DNA of 64,000 nt from Devosia sp. 1566 (GTDB taxonomy: Bacteria; Pseudomonadota; Alphaproteobacteria; Rhizobiales; Devosiaceae), in NCBI RefSeq assembly GCF_004005995.1, contig NZ_CP034767.1, forward strand, positions 2,976,001 to 3,040,000. Reading direction: 5' to 3'. A program made the translations under genes and the position numbers. How positions within the stretch are numbered: the stretch's first letter is position 1; every line of letters starts with the position of its first letter. The notes below the pieces were generated by a model. The model saw only the letters and a list, made by a program, of their open reading frames with translations. It was not told the DNA's origin and did not search any database. Positions 8,752-18,680 of the stretch are shown here, in pieces.

Positions 8752-9951
8752 TCAAGCCGATACCGAGCTCACCCCGAGCGTTGTCCGCCCATTCATCAGC
8801 CGCAATGGCACGCTGGCAGCTTCGATTGCCTCCTGCACCAATGCATCCATATTCATGGCGGTCTTGTCCCAACTCATCTCGGCCAGGATCCTGTCGACGC
8901 CGGGCAGCCATCCGGCGGGAGCCGCGGCGAGCTCAAGTGCTTCTTCGCAGGCCGCCACGAATTCCGCGGCACCCGCCGCAATGCTGACGCCCCGCACCTT
9001 GCCATATTGGCGCACCACATCGGGCACCGGCGTTGACACCACCGGCTTGCCCGCCGCTAGATATTCCGGCGTCTTGGTGGGACTGATGAACTTGGTGGCT
9101 TCATTGACCGCAAAGGGCATCAGGGCCACGTCCCATTTCGCCACGATGCCCGGCAGATCGGCATAGTCACGCTGGCCCACAAAGCTGATATTGGATGCTT
9201 GGGGCAGATCGGCCGCGCTGATCTTGACCACCGGCCCGACAATCTCGAAGGACCATTCGGGTCGCAAGGCTGCAACCTCCGCCAGCAGGTCCAGATCCAT
9301 CCGCTCGTCGATCACCCCATAGAAGCCGAAGGTCTTGCCCAGCTGCCGTGGGCGGCGGGCTTTGGCAAAATGGGCGGTCTCAACGCTGGATGGAAATGGG
9401 TGAATATTGGCATGGGCATGCCGTTTGGCCTCGTAAAGGCTGTAGCCGCCGGTAAACACCGCATCGGCCCGCTTCAGCAGGTCGGCCTCCAGTACCCGCA
9501 ACCGGGGCGGAGCAAAGCGGAAATTGGCCAGCTCGTCCATGCAATCATAGATCACTGCCGCTGCGTCCACATGCCGGGCAAAGCCAAACATCATGGGCGT
9601 ATAGAACCACAGCACCGGCTTGCTTATGCGATTGACCTTGAGCATCAGATCGAGCAGCGCCGCAAGGCCCTGCTCCCGCTCCGCTTCGCTCCAGGACCGC
9701 GGCAGCCTTGGCCGCACGGCAATCACTTCCGTGCCCGCAAAGGGATGATATTCCAGATAAGGCAGGTTGTGGTCGGTCGGGATGTATTCTTCAAAAAAGA
9801 ACACCCGCCGCTTGGCCGAAAATCGTTGCATCAGGTGCTGTGGCCGCTGCAGCACGAAGTCCCATCGCAGATGGGAGAAACAGATCAGCGGGTTTTCATC
9901 CGCTTCGAACCGGGACGGATAGGCCTTGGACTGCGCGAGGGGGGCTGACAT
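8752..9951 (-). CDS. glycosyltransferase, GT-B fold (family 1/4 type)
   Basis: 399 residues. The N-terminal region (HLRWDFVLQRPQHLMQRFS) and the C-terminal nucleotide-sugar site (PFAVNEATKFISPTKTPEYLAAGKPVVSTPV, containing the E-x7-E-like donor loop) mark a GT-B enzyme that moves a sugar from an NDP donor in the cytoplasm. AGGAG lies 6 bp before the ATG. It is upstream of the glycosidase gene on the same strand. The 400-bp region upstream carries an EcfG-type promoter and a striking repeat. Donor and acceptor cannot be told. Confidence 0.85.
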   Translation of the reverse strand: MSAPLAQSKAYPSRFEADENPLICFSHLRWDFVLQRPQHLMQRFSAKRRVFFFEEYIPTDHNLPYLEYHPFAGTEVIAVRPRLPRSWSEAEREQGLAALLDLMLKVNRISKPVLWFYTPMMFGFARHVDAAAVIYDCMDELANFRFAPPRLRVLEADLLKRADAVFTGGYSLYEAKRHAHANIHPFPSSVETAHFAKARRPRQLGKTFGFYGVIDERMDLDLLAEVAALRPEWSFEIVGPVVKISAADLPQASNISFVGQRDYADLPGIVAKWDVALMPFAVNEATKFISPTKTPEYLAAGKPVVSTPVPDVVRQYGKVRGVSIAAGAAEFVAACEEALELAAAPAGWLPGVDRILAEMSWDKTAMNMDALVQEAIEAASVPLRLMNGRTTLGVSSVSA

Positions 9952-10151
9952 TGAGTCTCCTATGCCAAAGCTGCCGCCAAGCGGCTATGTAAAGCGAAAC
10001 GAACGGCGCCGGCTTTTGGATGCGGTGCCGCCAACACCAACATCAGTCATAAATCGAGCGCATTACGAGCTCGGCCGGGTGACAACTTCCCGGTCTCTTG
10101 GCAGCCCGCTCCAAGCCCTCCGCCACCGGGCGAATGGGCTGGCTCCCGCGC

Positions 10152-10189
10152 GTTCAGAACCCGTTCAGAATCGGTTCATCTAGATGAAC
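10152..10189. promoter_or_regulatory. triple GTTC direct repeat plus 16-bp palindrome
   Basis: GTTC occurs at 10152, 10163 and 10174, each copy exactly 11 bp after the last; the first two are GTTCAGAA. The third copy opens a perfect palindrome, GTTCATCTAGATGAAC (10174-10189). One-helical-turn direct repeats suit an OmpR-type response regulator. The GTTC-N7-GTTC spacing also equals the alphaproteobacterial LexA box, though the flanks are not AT-rich. The regulator is not identified. Confidence 0.55.
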
Positions 10190-10312
10190 AAACAGCGGTT
10201 TTGCCTCGCCTCCGCCCTCCATCAGTCTGAAAAGGAACGCGGCGGAGAGGCGGAAGCGCACACCCATTGGCTGGAATTGTCGCTGCCACGCCTTGGGCCG
10301 GCTTACCCTCAC

Positions 10313-10337
10313 AACGGGCAGCAGTACGAATGGTTCC
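10313..10337 (-). promoter_or_regulatory. EcfG-type (general stress) promoter
   Basis: On the minus strand the sequence reads GGAAC (10337-10333), 16 bp, then CGTT (10316-10313), an exact match to the alphaproteobacterial EcfG consensus. It points toward the glycosyltransferase gene at 9951, leaving a leader of about 350 nt. The match is seen directly; sigma-factor use is inferred. Confidence 0.6.
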
Positions 10338-10354
10338 CTACTAACCCTTTATAT

Positions 10355-13300
10355 TTACGTAACAATTTGCTCAGGTTCATCGGATGGCGCCTTGGGCAGG
10401 AAGCGCCGGCTGAACCGCGCAAAGCTATCGAGATAGGTCAACATCACCGGCACCACGACCAGCGTCAGCGCCGTGGAACTCACCAGCCCCCCGATCACCG
10501 CCTGCGCCATCGGCGCATTCTGCCCACTCCCCTCATGCAAACTTAACGCCAATGGCAGCATGCCAAAGATCATCGCGAGGGTCGTCATGATGATCGGGCG
10601 GAACCGGGTGCCGCCCGCTTCCACCAGCGCCTCGTAAAGGTTCCAGCCTTCTCTGACATGCTGATTTGCGTTGTCTACCAACAAGATAGCGTTCTTGACG
10701 ACAAGGCCCATCAGCATGATGAAGCCGATCACCGAGAACATGTTGAGCGTGGACCCGCCGATCAGCAGCCCCACCATCACGCCAATCAGCGCCAGCGGCA
10801 ACGACACCATGATCGCCAGCGGTTGCAAGAAACTGCCAAACTGGCTGGCCAACACAAGATAAATGGCAATCACCGCCAGCAGCAGCGCCGAACCGGCCGA
10901 ACTCGCGGTTTCGTTGAGCTGTTCCACATCCCCGCCCAGTGAAACACTATATCCTGCTGGGAGAACTAAGCTTTCCGTCGCGGCCTGAACCGCTGGCATG
11001 ACGTTGCCGAGTTCAACACCAGCGAGGCCGGCCTCAACACTGACCTGGCGCGACAAATCCTGCCGCAAAATCTCGCCCGGCCCGGTGGACTGGACGATCT
11101 CAGCGACTTGATCCAGCCGCACCATACCATTGGAGCCCGTGGCCCCGCTCTGGGTAATCGGCAGCGACCCCAACGCGGTAACGTCATCGCGCGCCCACTC
11201 CGGCAGCCGGACGGAAACCGTGTAGCTGTCGCCATCAGGCGCGGTCCAATCGGTCACATCCTGACCACCCAGCATGGGACCAAGCGTATTGCCGATCTGC
11301 TGCAAGCTGACTCCAAGATCACTGGCGCGATCCCGATCAATGCGCACGCCCAGGACGGGCTGGGCGGCATCGAGGCTGGATTGCACGTCAACTAGGCCCG
11401 GGATTTCCTCCATGCGCGCCTGCAACTGGTTGGCTAGCCGCTCCAGCACAGCGAAGTTGTCGCCATAAATTGTCACCGAGATCGGCGCACTTAGCCCCCC
11501 AAGTCCCCCCGCAGCACCCACCATGAACGTCGCTCCCGGAATTTGCGCCAGGGCCTCGCGCACCGGGATGGTCATTTCTGTTGGCGTGCGCTCACGCAGT
11601 CCCTGATCCACCATGGACACCACAATCGTCGCGCGGTTGTCACCTGTGGTCGTACCCGCATTGATTGTCGCATAGGTGCTTTCGACCTCGGGGAAGCGCT
11701 TGAGCGTTGAATCCACCTGCAGCACCTTGCTGGCCGTGTATTCGATGGAGGAACCCGGAGGCGTCTCGATCTCGACCTGGAATTCACCCGTATCAGTCGC
11801 CGGAACAAACTCCACGCCCACAAGTGGGAACAAGAAGAAGGTGCCGACAAAGGACAGCAATGCAATCCCAAGCGTGATCTTGCGGAATTTGAGGCACCAG
11901 CGCAACAGGCCACGGTATCCCTGTGCGATCCACTCAAAAAACCGGTCGAACTGCGCCACTGCGCGCCCCACCGGCCCGCGCTTGGCGCCCGGATGGGCGG
12001 CCGGATCATACCAGACGCTCGACATCATCGGATCAAGAGTGAAGGCCACAAACAGTGAGATCAGCACTGCAACGGACACGGTGACTCCGAACTGCAGGAA
12101 GAACCGGCCTAAAATGCCTTCCATGAAGGCGACCGGCATGAACACGGCAACAATGGATAGCGTGGTGGCGAGCACCGCCAGGCCGATCTCGTTGGTGCCA
12201 TCCAGCGCTGCCTGCCGGTGCGACTTGCCCATATGCAAGTGCCGCATGATGTTTTCGCGCACCACAATGGCGTCATCGATCAAGATGCCGACGGCCAGAG
12301 ACAGTGCCATCAACGTCATCATGTTGAGGGTAAAACCCAGGAAATACAGCACGATCATCGTGCCGATGATCGAGATCGGCAGCGTCAGCCCCGTGATCAC
12401 GGTCGAGCGCCAGGAATTGAGGAAAAGGAACACGATAACGACGGCGAGAACCGCGCCCTCGATCAGCATGTTCTGCACCGCATGGAAAGACTGCTCGACC
12501 GGAATGGCGTTGTCCCTGACGATGTCGATGCGCACGCTCTCTGGCAGTTCGTTCGCCTGCAGATCGGCCAAAGTGGCGCGCACCTGCTCGGCGACCTGCA
12601 CCGTGTTGGCGCCCTGCGTCTTGACAACGTCAATCGCCAGCGCCGGCCGCCCGTTCAGCAGCGCGAGGCTTTCCACCTCCGCCTGCCCATTCTCGACGAC
12701 GGCGACGTCGCGCAGATAAACTGGCTGACCACCCTGGCGCCCCACGACGATGTCGAGGAAATCGGCTTCCTCGCCGATGCGGCCCTCGACCTGGATCGAT
12801 TGCACCTGCGCACCTTCGGTAATGGAGCCTGCCGGTAGGTTCTGGTTCTCCTGGCGCAGCGCCTGCAGCACCTGGTCGACCCCAATATTGAACGCGTTCA
12901 GGCGATCAGGATCGACCAGCACATTGAGTTGGCGCGGCACGCCCCCGACCACAGTCGCGCGTCCTACGCCGGGAATATTGGATAGCCGCGTGACAATCTC
13001 GTCCTCAGTAAGCGCCGTCAGATCGCGCGGCGACATTGTTTCCGAGCTGACTGCCAGCGAGATCACCGGCAACTCGGAAGGATCGAAGCGAAGCACCTGC
13101 GCATCCCCGGCGTTGTCGGGAAAGTTCGCTTCAACCGTGGCCAACCGGTCGCGAACATCCTGCGCCGCCGTCTGCGAGTTGACGTTCATGTCAAAGATGA
13201 TGATCACGAGGGCCTGCCCGGCCTGCGAGGTCGACTGGATGGTGTCGAGCCCACTGATCGTGTTCACTGCCTCTTCGATCGGCTCGACAATGTCGTTTTC

Positions 13301-13477
13301 CACGGCCTCAGGGGAAGCGCCGGGATAACTCACCACCACGGCAACCACTGGCAGGTCGATATCGGGCAACTGCTCGATGGGCAGTCGTTGATAGGAGTAG
13401 ATGCCGAACACCAGCATCGCCACCATGATCATGGTGGTAAAGACGGGCTGATTGACGCTGATTCGGGTAAGAAACAT
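10355..13477 (-). CDS. RND efflux pump, inner-membrane permease (AcrB/MdtB-like, HAE1)
   Basis: 1040 residues, full family length. It opens with MFLTRISVNQPVFTTMIMVAML (first helix), contains the large porter-domain insertions, and keeps the proton-relay Asp pair in GILIDDAIVVREN (TM4) and the TM10-12 block (GLVVKNAILLVDNAN). It exports hydrophobic or amphipathic compounds across the envelope using the proton gradient. Its ATG directly follows the stop codon of the adaptor gene, so the two are co-translated. No outer-membrane TolC gene is adjacent. It interrupts the surrounding glycan/inositol gene set. Confidence 0.95.
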   Translation of the reverse strand: MFLTRISVNQPVFTTMIMVAMLVFGIYSYQRLPIEQLPDIDLPVVAVVVSYPGASPEAVENDIVEPIEEAVNTISGLDTIQSTSQAGQALVIIIFDMNVNSQTAAQDVRDRLATVEANFPDNAGDAQVLRFDPSELPVISLAVSSETMSPRDLTALTEDEIVTRLSNIPGVGRATVVGGVPRQLNVLVDPDRLNAFNIGVDQVLQALRQENQNLPAGSITEGAQVQSIQVEGRIGEEADFLDIVVGRQGGQPVYLRDVAVVENGQAEVESLALLNGRPALAIDVVKTQGANTVQVAEQVRATLADLQANELPESVRIDIVRDNAIPVEQSFHAVQNMLIEGAVLAVVIVFLFLNSWRSTVITGLTLPISIIGTMIVLYFLGFTLNMMTLMALSLAVGILIDDAIVVRENIMRHLHMGKSHRQAALDGTNEIGLAVLATTLSIVAVFMPVAFMEGILGRFFLQFGVTVSVAVLISLFVAFTLDPMMSSVWYDPAAHPGAKRGPVGRAVAQFDRFFEWIAQGYRGLLRWCLKFRKITLGIALLSFVGTFFLFPLVGVEFVPATDTGEFQVEIETPPGSSIEYTASKVLQVDSTLKRFPEVESTYATINAGTTTGDNRATIVVSMVDQGLRERTPTEMTIPVREALAQIPGATFMVGAAGGLGGLSAPISVTIYGDNFAVLERLANQLQARMEEIPGLVDVQSSLDAAQPVLGVRIDRDRASDLGVSLQQIGNTLGPMLGGQDVTDWTAPDGDSYTVSVRLPEWARDDVTALGSLPITQSGATGSNGMVRLDQVAEIVQSTGPGEILRQDLSRQVSVEAGLAGVELGNVMPAVQAATESLVLPAGYSVSLGGDVEQLNETASSAGSALLLAVIAIYLVLASQFGSFLQPLAIMVSLPLALIGVMVGLLIGGSTLNMFSVIGFIMLMGLVVKNAILLVDNANQHVREGWNLYEALVEAGGTRFRPIIMTTLAMIFGMLPLALSLHEGSGQNAPMAQAVIGGLVSSTALTLVVVPVMLTYLDSFARFSRRFLPKAPSDEPEQIVT

Positions 13478-14686
13478 CTAGCCCTCCACCATCTCGACGC
13501 GATTACCCGGCTGCAACTGGCTCAGGGGAGCGGTAACGATCATGTCGCCAGGCTGCAGACCCGCTGTGATCTGCACCAAACGGCCCCCGTTCCAGGTGGA
13601 CCCTTGCTCGATGGCTTGACGCACGACGTGATCGCCTTCGACCTTGAGCAGGAAGAACCCTTCGGCATCCTCGCGCACCGCACCGGTAGGTACCGCCAAG
13701 GCGTCGACCGCTTCGGCAACCACGATCTGGCCGGTGGCGAACATACCGCCGCGTAACAGGCCATCGGGATTATCGAGGCCAATGTAAACCGGGATGGTCC
13801 GAGTGCCTGCTACGGCTACGGGGTTGACCCGATCAACCGTGCCGTCAAAGGTCCGGTCTCCAAACCCTTCCACGTTGATCAACACCGGCTGCCCGGCGGC
13901 AACGAGGCTGCTCGCGCCCACCGGGGCGGCCGCATCCATTTCCATCTGGCTGAGATCGACAATGGTGAAGAGGGGCGTTCCAGGTTGCACGGTCTGACCC
14001 GGCTCCACCGCGCGCTCTGAAATGATACCGCTCATGCTGGCGCGCAGGGTGGCGTTTTGCACCGCAATGCGCGCCGCCTCCACCTGACCTTCCAAGGCAG
14101 CAAGATTGGCGCGTAGCGCATCCACACTCGACTGCGCCTCTTCAAGGCCGGATGAAGCGGACAGTCCGCGCTGGATCAGATCAGTGGTGCGCGCCAGCTG
14201 ACTTTCAGCGAGCTGCAACTGGGCACGAGTGGCTTCGGCGGTGTTGGTCTGCTGGTCGAGCTGAATTTGCAGGCTCTCGGTGTCGAGCTGCATGAGCACA
14301 TCGCCCTCGTTCACCGTGTCGCCCGGCCGGGCCAGCACGGCCACAACCCGGCCCGCCACCTGCGAACCCAACTGGGTCTGGCGCTGTGGTGCAAGGGAGC
14401 CCGTCACCTTGACCAATTGCTGCAGCGTCTGAGGCTCCACCTGGGTGATCTCGAGAGGATTGAGCTGCATCACCGGCTCGGCCGCCTCAGCGACCGGTGC
14501 CTGCTCAACGGGAGCCGGTTGGGCTCGCATCCAGAGGAAATAGCCCACCCCGCCCAGCACAAGCAGGGCCAGCACGATCCAGGGTCCGAGCCGCCGACGC
14601 GGTTTTAGCCCTGCGGTTTCCCGGGCCGCATTGTCGCGCTCACGTTTACTTTGCGCCCATTCTGGCTTGGGTGTGTGCCCAGTCAT
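13478..14686 (-). CDS. RND efflux pump periplasmic adaptor (membrane fusion protein)
   Basis: 402 residues. One N-terminal membrane anchor (WIVLALLVLGGVGYFLWM), then a lipoyl half-motif (GSQVAGRVVAVLARPGDTVNEGDVL), a coiled-coil hairpin (QTNTAEATRAQLQLAESQL onward), the second lipoyl half and beta-barrel (ATLRASMSGIISERAVEPGQTV). It links the RND permease to an outer-membrane channel. The ATG at 14686 is chosen because GGGAA precedes it; a TTG 45 bp upstream in frame is less likely. First gene of the pump operon. Confidence 0.93.
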   Translation of the reverse strand: MTGHTPKPEWAQSKRERDNAARETAGLKPRRRLGPWIVLALLVLGGVGYFLWMRAQPAPVEQAPVAEAAEPVMQLNPLEITQVEPQTLQQLVKVTGSLAPQRQTQLGSQVAGRVVAVLARPGDTVNEGDVLMQLDTESLQIQLDQQTNTAEATRAQLQLAESQLARTTDLIQRGLSASSGLEEAQSSVDALRANLAALEGQVEAARIAVQNATLRASMSGIISERAVEPGQTVQPGTPLFTIVDLSQMEMDAAAPVGASSLVAAGQPVLINVEGFGDRTFDGTVDRVNPVAVAGTRTIPVYIGLDNPDGLLRGGMFATGQIVVAEAVDALAVPTGAVREDAEGFFLLKVEGDHVVRQAIEQGSTWNGGRLVQITAGLQPGDMIVTAPLSQLQPGNRVEMVEG

Positions 14687-15006
14687 GGTGTGTTCCCGTC
14701 TTGATGGGGCTGGCCCCGATATCTTCCGCAAGAGCCCGGTTCTCGCGCCCCTTTGAACCGGTCGGCGGCCAAAGCAAATGTCAGCCTATCTCAGACGCAA
14801 CGCGGCGTCCTTGTCCCCCATCAATGCTTAAGCCCGCCAACCAGCACCGCCCGAGAGTGCAGCCCTCGTTCACGCTTTCGAGTTTCGGCCGACTGGGCTA
14901 CTGCCTCTGGCCACCCCTTCGGTGTCATTCCGGTTGGAGACCGTCAACCTTCCCTGCTCACGTCAAGTGATTTGGTTTACGACACATTTCGGCAGCCCTA
15001 TGGCAT
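14687..15006. other. 320-bp intergenic region upstream of the efflux operon
   Basis: It lies between the end of the PRTase-like gene and the start of the adaptor gene, both on the minus strand, so it should hold the pump promoter. I see TTGACG twice on the minus strand (near 14945 and 14965) but no convincing -10 partner, no gene and no strong hairpin. Confidence 0.4.
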
Positions 15007-16785
15007 TCACCTTGCCCCAGCAAATTGGTTCGGCGTGGGAGGTGAATGACCAGATAAGCACGCGGCCGCTAATTTGGCGTAGCGTTGCACCATTGCGCGG
15101 GCGGCCTCGGCATCCGCACCACCATTACTGCCGGCAGCAAAGCTCCAGAGGCCGATCTGAAACCCCAGATAGCACAGCTCCATGGCGTCGAGCAGTTCCA
15201 GATCGGCAGGCCGGCCCGCGGCTGCTGCCACCTTCTGGGCGAGGCTGGTGCGTTCGGCCGCCGTGAGTTCCAGCTCGACTGCCGCCCCGGCGAGATCCCA
15301 GGCAATGTCCTGACAGCCCACCAGGTCGTGGGCCGAGTCGTGATCCAGTGCATCGGTCTTCAACAATCGCCCCTGCGGGGTGACCAGCCACTCCCACCAG
15401 TGCAGGCGATTGTCGGTATGAGCCGGTTGCACTCGGTCAGCGAGCGCCTCCGGAGCGCCCAGTGCCATGCTGACCCGCTTGGACGCATCCTCCCCCAGCA
15501 CCACGCCGATATTGTATCGCGCCATCTCGTACAACTCGCCAAGCGATGCCCCCGCAGCGTCGGCGGGAAAGGCGCGCGCGCGAAAGCTAAGGTACTCGCC
15601 GACCTGCTCCAGCAGCCAGCCCCGTTCTGGCTGTGCTTGGCGCAGACTGCTGCCCTCGGCCCAGCGCTGCACGAGGAAGCCGTGGCACATACCCGCGATT
15701 TCCGGGGTCCATCCCGCTTCGACCAACTGGTGCCCGCGCCGCAGCTTGTCGTCCGCCATGCGGCCCAGCCCGGCCCATTTCACCAGCCAGGTGCCCGTTG
15801 CCGAAACCGCCAGCAGCTTGCGTTTTTCTAGCCCCGTGTCGACAGGCGGCCAATTGGCCGCATCAGCTGCTCCAAGCTGCCGCCAGCCGCCTCCCGAGAT
15901 ATCCCGCAATGGCTCCTGGAGCGGCCCGATCAAGGTCTTGACCCAACCCGCAAGGCCGCCCATGAAACCAGTTCTGTTCAGCACGACACTGTCAAAACCG
16001 ACGCTGTGGCGTTGTGCTCGGGCCCAGCGTTCGCGATGACGGGACTCGGCCTGAGGTCCTAAATCTCCTGTATGGCTGGGGAAGAAGTGGATCTGCTCGG
16101 GCGTAATGCCGGCAGCCTCCAGCCAATCGGCAAAGCTGCCGAAGGAACTGCCCGATAGCCCCGGGCCTTCGTCTACTATGGCGAAGTGGGCTTGCGGGTC
16201 TGCGAGAATTCTGGCGGCAAGCCCTGGTGCGACGGTGATCTGCCGATGATAGGGGTGCCCATGAGGGCGCAGCGTGAACATGGAATCGGCGCCCAGGCCT
16301 GCCGCAACCATGGCGGCGAGACCCGTGCCAATGCTTCGTATGCCGAGCACCACCGTTTGGGGACCCAACCCCGATCGTTGCGCTGCCAGGAGATAGCCTT
16401 CGGGAAAAAGGGCGTAGAACGCATAGCCCTCACCTTGTTTGGTGCGGATCGAAACCGAACGGCTGAGTTGGTTCAGCTGTTCGACGGGAACTTCGCCGCA
16501 TTGAAGTTCGCAACCGGCCCAGGACCGTCCCACCATCCCGGCCAGCCCGATCAGCAGGGTGCTGCTTGCTAGTGCATCAGCGCTCCAGTCGTCAGCTTCA
16601 TCCATCTTCCAGGCGATATCGAGCAATCCTTGCGCCAACTCGCCGGCACGGATGAAGGCACTTACCAGCGCCGCATGCCGGGCAATTCCAGGCGGCATCC
16701 CTTGCAAACCCAGCAGCTTCTGGGTAATTTCCGCCCCCAGATCCCGAGCATTTTCGAGCCGCTCGGCGTCGCCATAAACCAGCAT
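15007..16785 (-). CDS. two-part protein: phosphoribosyltransferase-like region plus kinase-like C-terminal region
   Basis: 592 residues of unknown function. Residues about 140-215 resemble a type I PRTase: VVLGIRSIGTGLAAMVAAGLGA, then FAIVDEGPGLSGSSFGS, which parallels the PRPP loop (two acidic residues followed by a Gly/Ser-rich turn). The C-terminal half has features of an aminoglycoside/choline kinase-like fold: HTDNRLHWWEWL, then KTDALDHDSAHDLVGCQDIAWDLAG, similar to the catalytic and metal-binding loops of APH-like kinases. It is divergent from the inositol-phosphate synthase gene with 150 bp between. A role in the same glycan/inositol pathway is inferred from position only. Confidence 0.6.
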   Translation of the reverse strand: MLVYGDAERLENARDLGAEITQKLLGLQGMPPGIARHAALVSAFIRAGELAQGLLDIAWKMDEADDWSADALASSTLLIGLAGMVGRSWAGCELQCGEVPVEQLNQLSRSVSIRTKQGEGYAFYALFPEGYLLAAQRSGLGPQTVVLGIRSIGTGLAAMVAAGLGADSMFTLRPHGHPYHRQITVAPGLAARILADPQAHFAIVDEGPGLSGSSFGSFADWLEAAGITPEQIHFFPSHTGDLGPQAESRHRERWARAQRHSVGFDSVVLNRTGFMGGLAGWVKTLIGPLQEPLRDISGGGWRQLGAADAANWPPVDTGLEKRKLLAVSATGTWLVKWAGLGRMADDKLRRGHQLVEAGWTPEIAGMCHGFLVQRWAEGSSLRQAQPERGWLLEQVGEYLSFRARAFPADAAGASLGELYEMARYNIGVVLGEDASKRVSMALGAPEALADRVQPAHTDNRLHWWEWLVTPQGRLLKTDALDHDSAHDLVGCQDIAWDLAGAAVELELTAAERTSLAQKVAAAAGRPADLELLDAMELCYLGFQIGLWSFAAGSNGGADAEAARAMVQRYAKLAAACLSGHSPPTPNQFAGAR

Positions 16786-16869
16786 TTCCCCAGACTCCCT
16801 TTACTCACGGCGCTCGGCAACGCACAATGCAGCTCTGTGTTAGGCGCCAGGAGGCGTTCCCGCGCAACG

Positions 16870-16894
16870 GGAACCAAGCCCCCGGGGCGCCGTT
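16870..16894 (+). promoter_or_regulatory. EcfG-type (general stress) promoter of the inositol operon
   Basis: GGAAC (16870-16874), a 16-bp spacer and CGTT (16891-16894) match the EcfG consensus exactly. The start codon of the inositol-phosphate synthase is 40 bp downstream, a normal leader length. The -35 element forms the right arm of an inverted repeat (GTTCCCG at 16856-16862, CGGGAAC at 16868-16874), which could bind a further regulator. Confidence 0.7.
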
Positions 16895-16934
16895 TTGCAC
16901 CAGCATTGTAGATGCTTAGCGAGGAATATAGGGC

Positions 16935-18034
<1,100 letters not shown>

Positions 18035-18038
<4 letters not shown>

Positions 18039-18631
18039 CCACCACTTTTTATCTGGTCCGCCACGCAGCCCATGACAATGTCGGGGGGTTTCTGGCCGGA
18101 CGGACGCCAGGCATCCGGCTGGGTGAAGCAGGCCGCGCCCAAGCTGCACGGCTTGGCCAGCGCATGGCGAGCGAGCAGTTCGATGCCATTTATGCCAGCC
18201 CGCGTGAACGGACGCAGGAAACCGCGGCGGCGATAGCAGCTGAGCGCGATTTGCCGGTCCATACTGCGCCAGAACTCGATGAAGTGGACTTCGGCGCCTG
18301 GTCAGGCAAGACTTTCGACGTGCTCAATACCGACCCAACCTGGCGGCAATGGAACACGATCCGCAGCCTCAGCCGCACGGCCGGTGGAGAATCCATGCTG
18401 GACGTGCAACGCCGGGCACTCACATTGCTGGAGCGCCTTGTCGCGGAGCATGAGAACGGGCGCCTCGTGCTTGTCAGTCATGCCGATATTATCAAGACAT
18501 TGGTCAGCTATGTTCTGGGCCTTCCCATTGACGCCTGGCCCCGTTTCGATATCGGCCCGGCATCCATCACGACAATTGTCGTCGGTGACTGGGGCGCCAA
18601 GCTCTGGACGCTGAACGAAGTTATCTCCTAG
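18035..18631 (+). CDS. histidine phosphatase family protein (phosphoglycerate mutase-like)
   Basis: 198 residues. It has the family signature YLVRHAAHD with the phospho-accepting His at residue 10, an Arg in the [10 protein letters not shown] motif, an acidic residue in [10 protein letters not shown] and the second His in LVLVSHADI. The GTG start lies in a GTGA overlap with the inositol-phosphate synthase stop, so translation is coupled. A plausible role is dephosphorylating inositol phosphate to free inositol, replacing the usual inositol monophosphatase. That role is inferred from coupling alone; other phosphate esters are possible. Confidence 0.85.
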
Positions 18632-18680
18632 CCAGCGTGCCCGTATCATCAGCATCCAAGCGCAGCAACAAGGAACAGTC

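Larger units (their letters stand above)
9952..10354. other. 400-bp intergenic region upstream of the glycosyltransferase gene
   Basis: No convincing gene is present. It holds an EcfG-type promoter on the minus strand (10313-10337), three direct GTTC repeats at 11-bp intervals and a 16-bp palindrome (10152-10189). If the promoter serves the glycosyltransferase gene, the transcript has a leader of more than 300 nt containing the repeat and palindrome. Confidence 0.6.

Noticed and set aside
10152..10177. LexA (SOS) box reading of the GTTC-N7-GTTC repeats
   Set aside because: Spacing fits, but flanks are not AT-rich and the downstream gene is not a repair gene; kept as an alternative only.
16819..16843. 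CTAAC-N16-CGTT on the minus strand before the PRTase-like gene, as an EcfG promoter
   Set aside because: Spacing and -10 fit, but the -35 matches GGAAC at only three of five positions.
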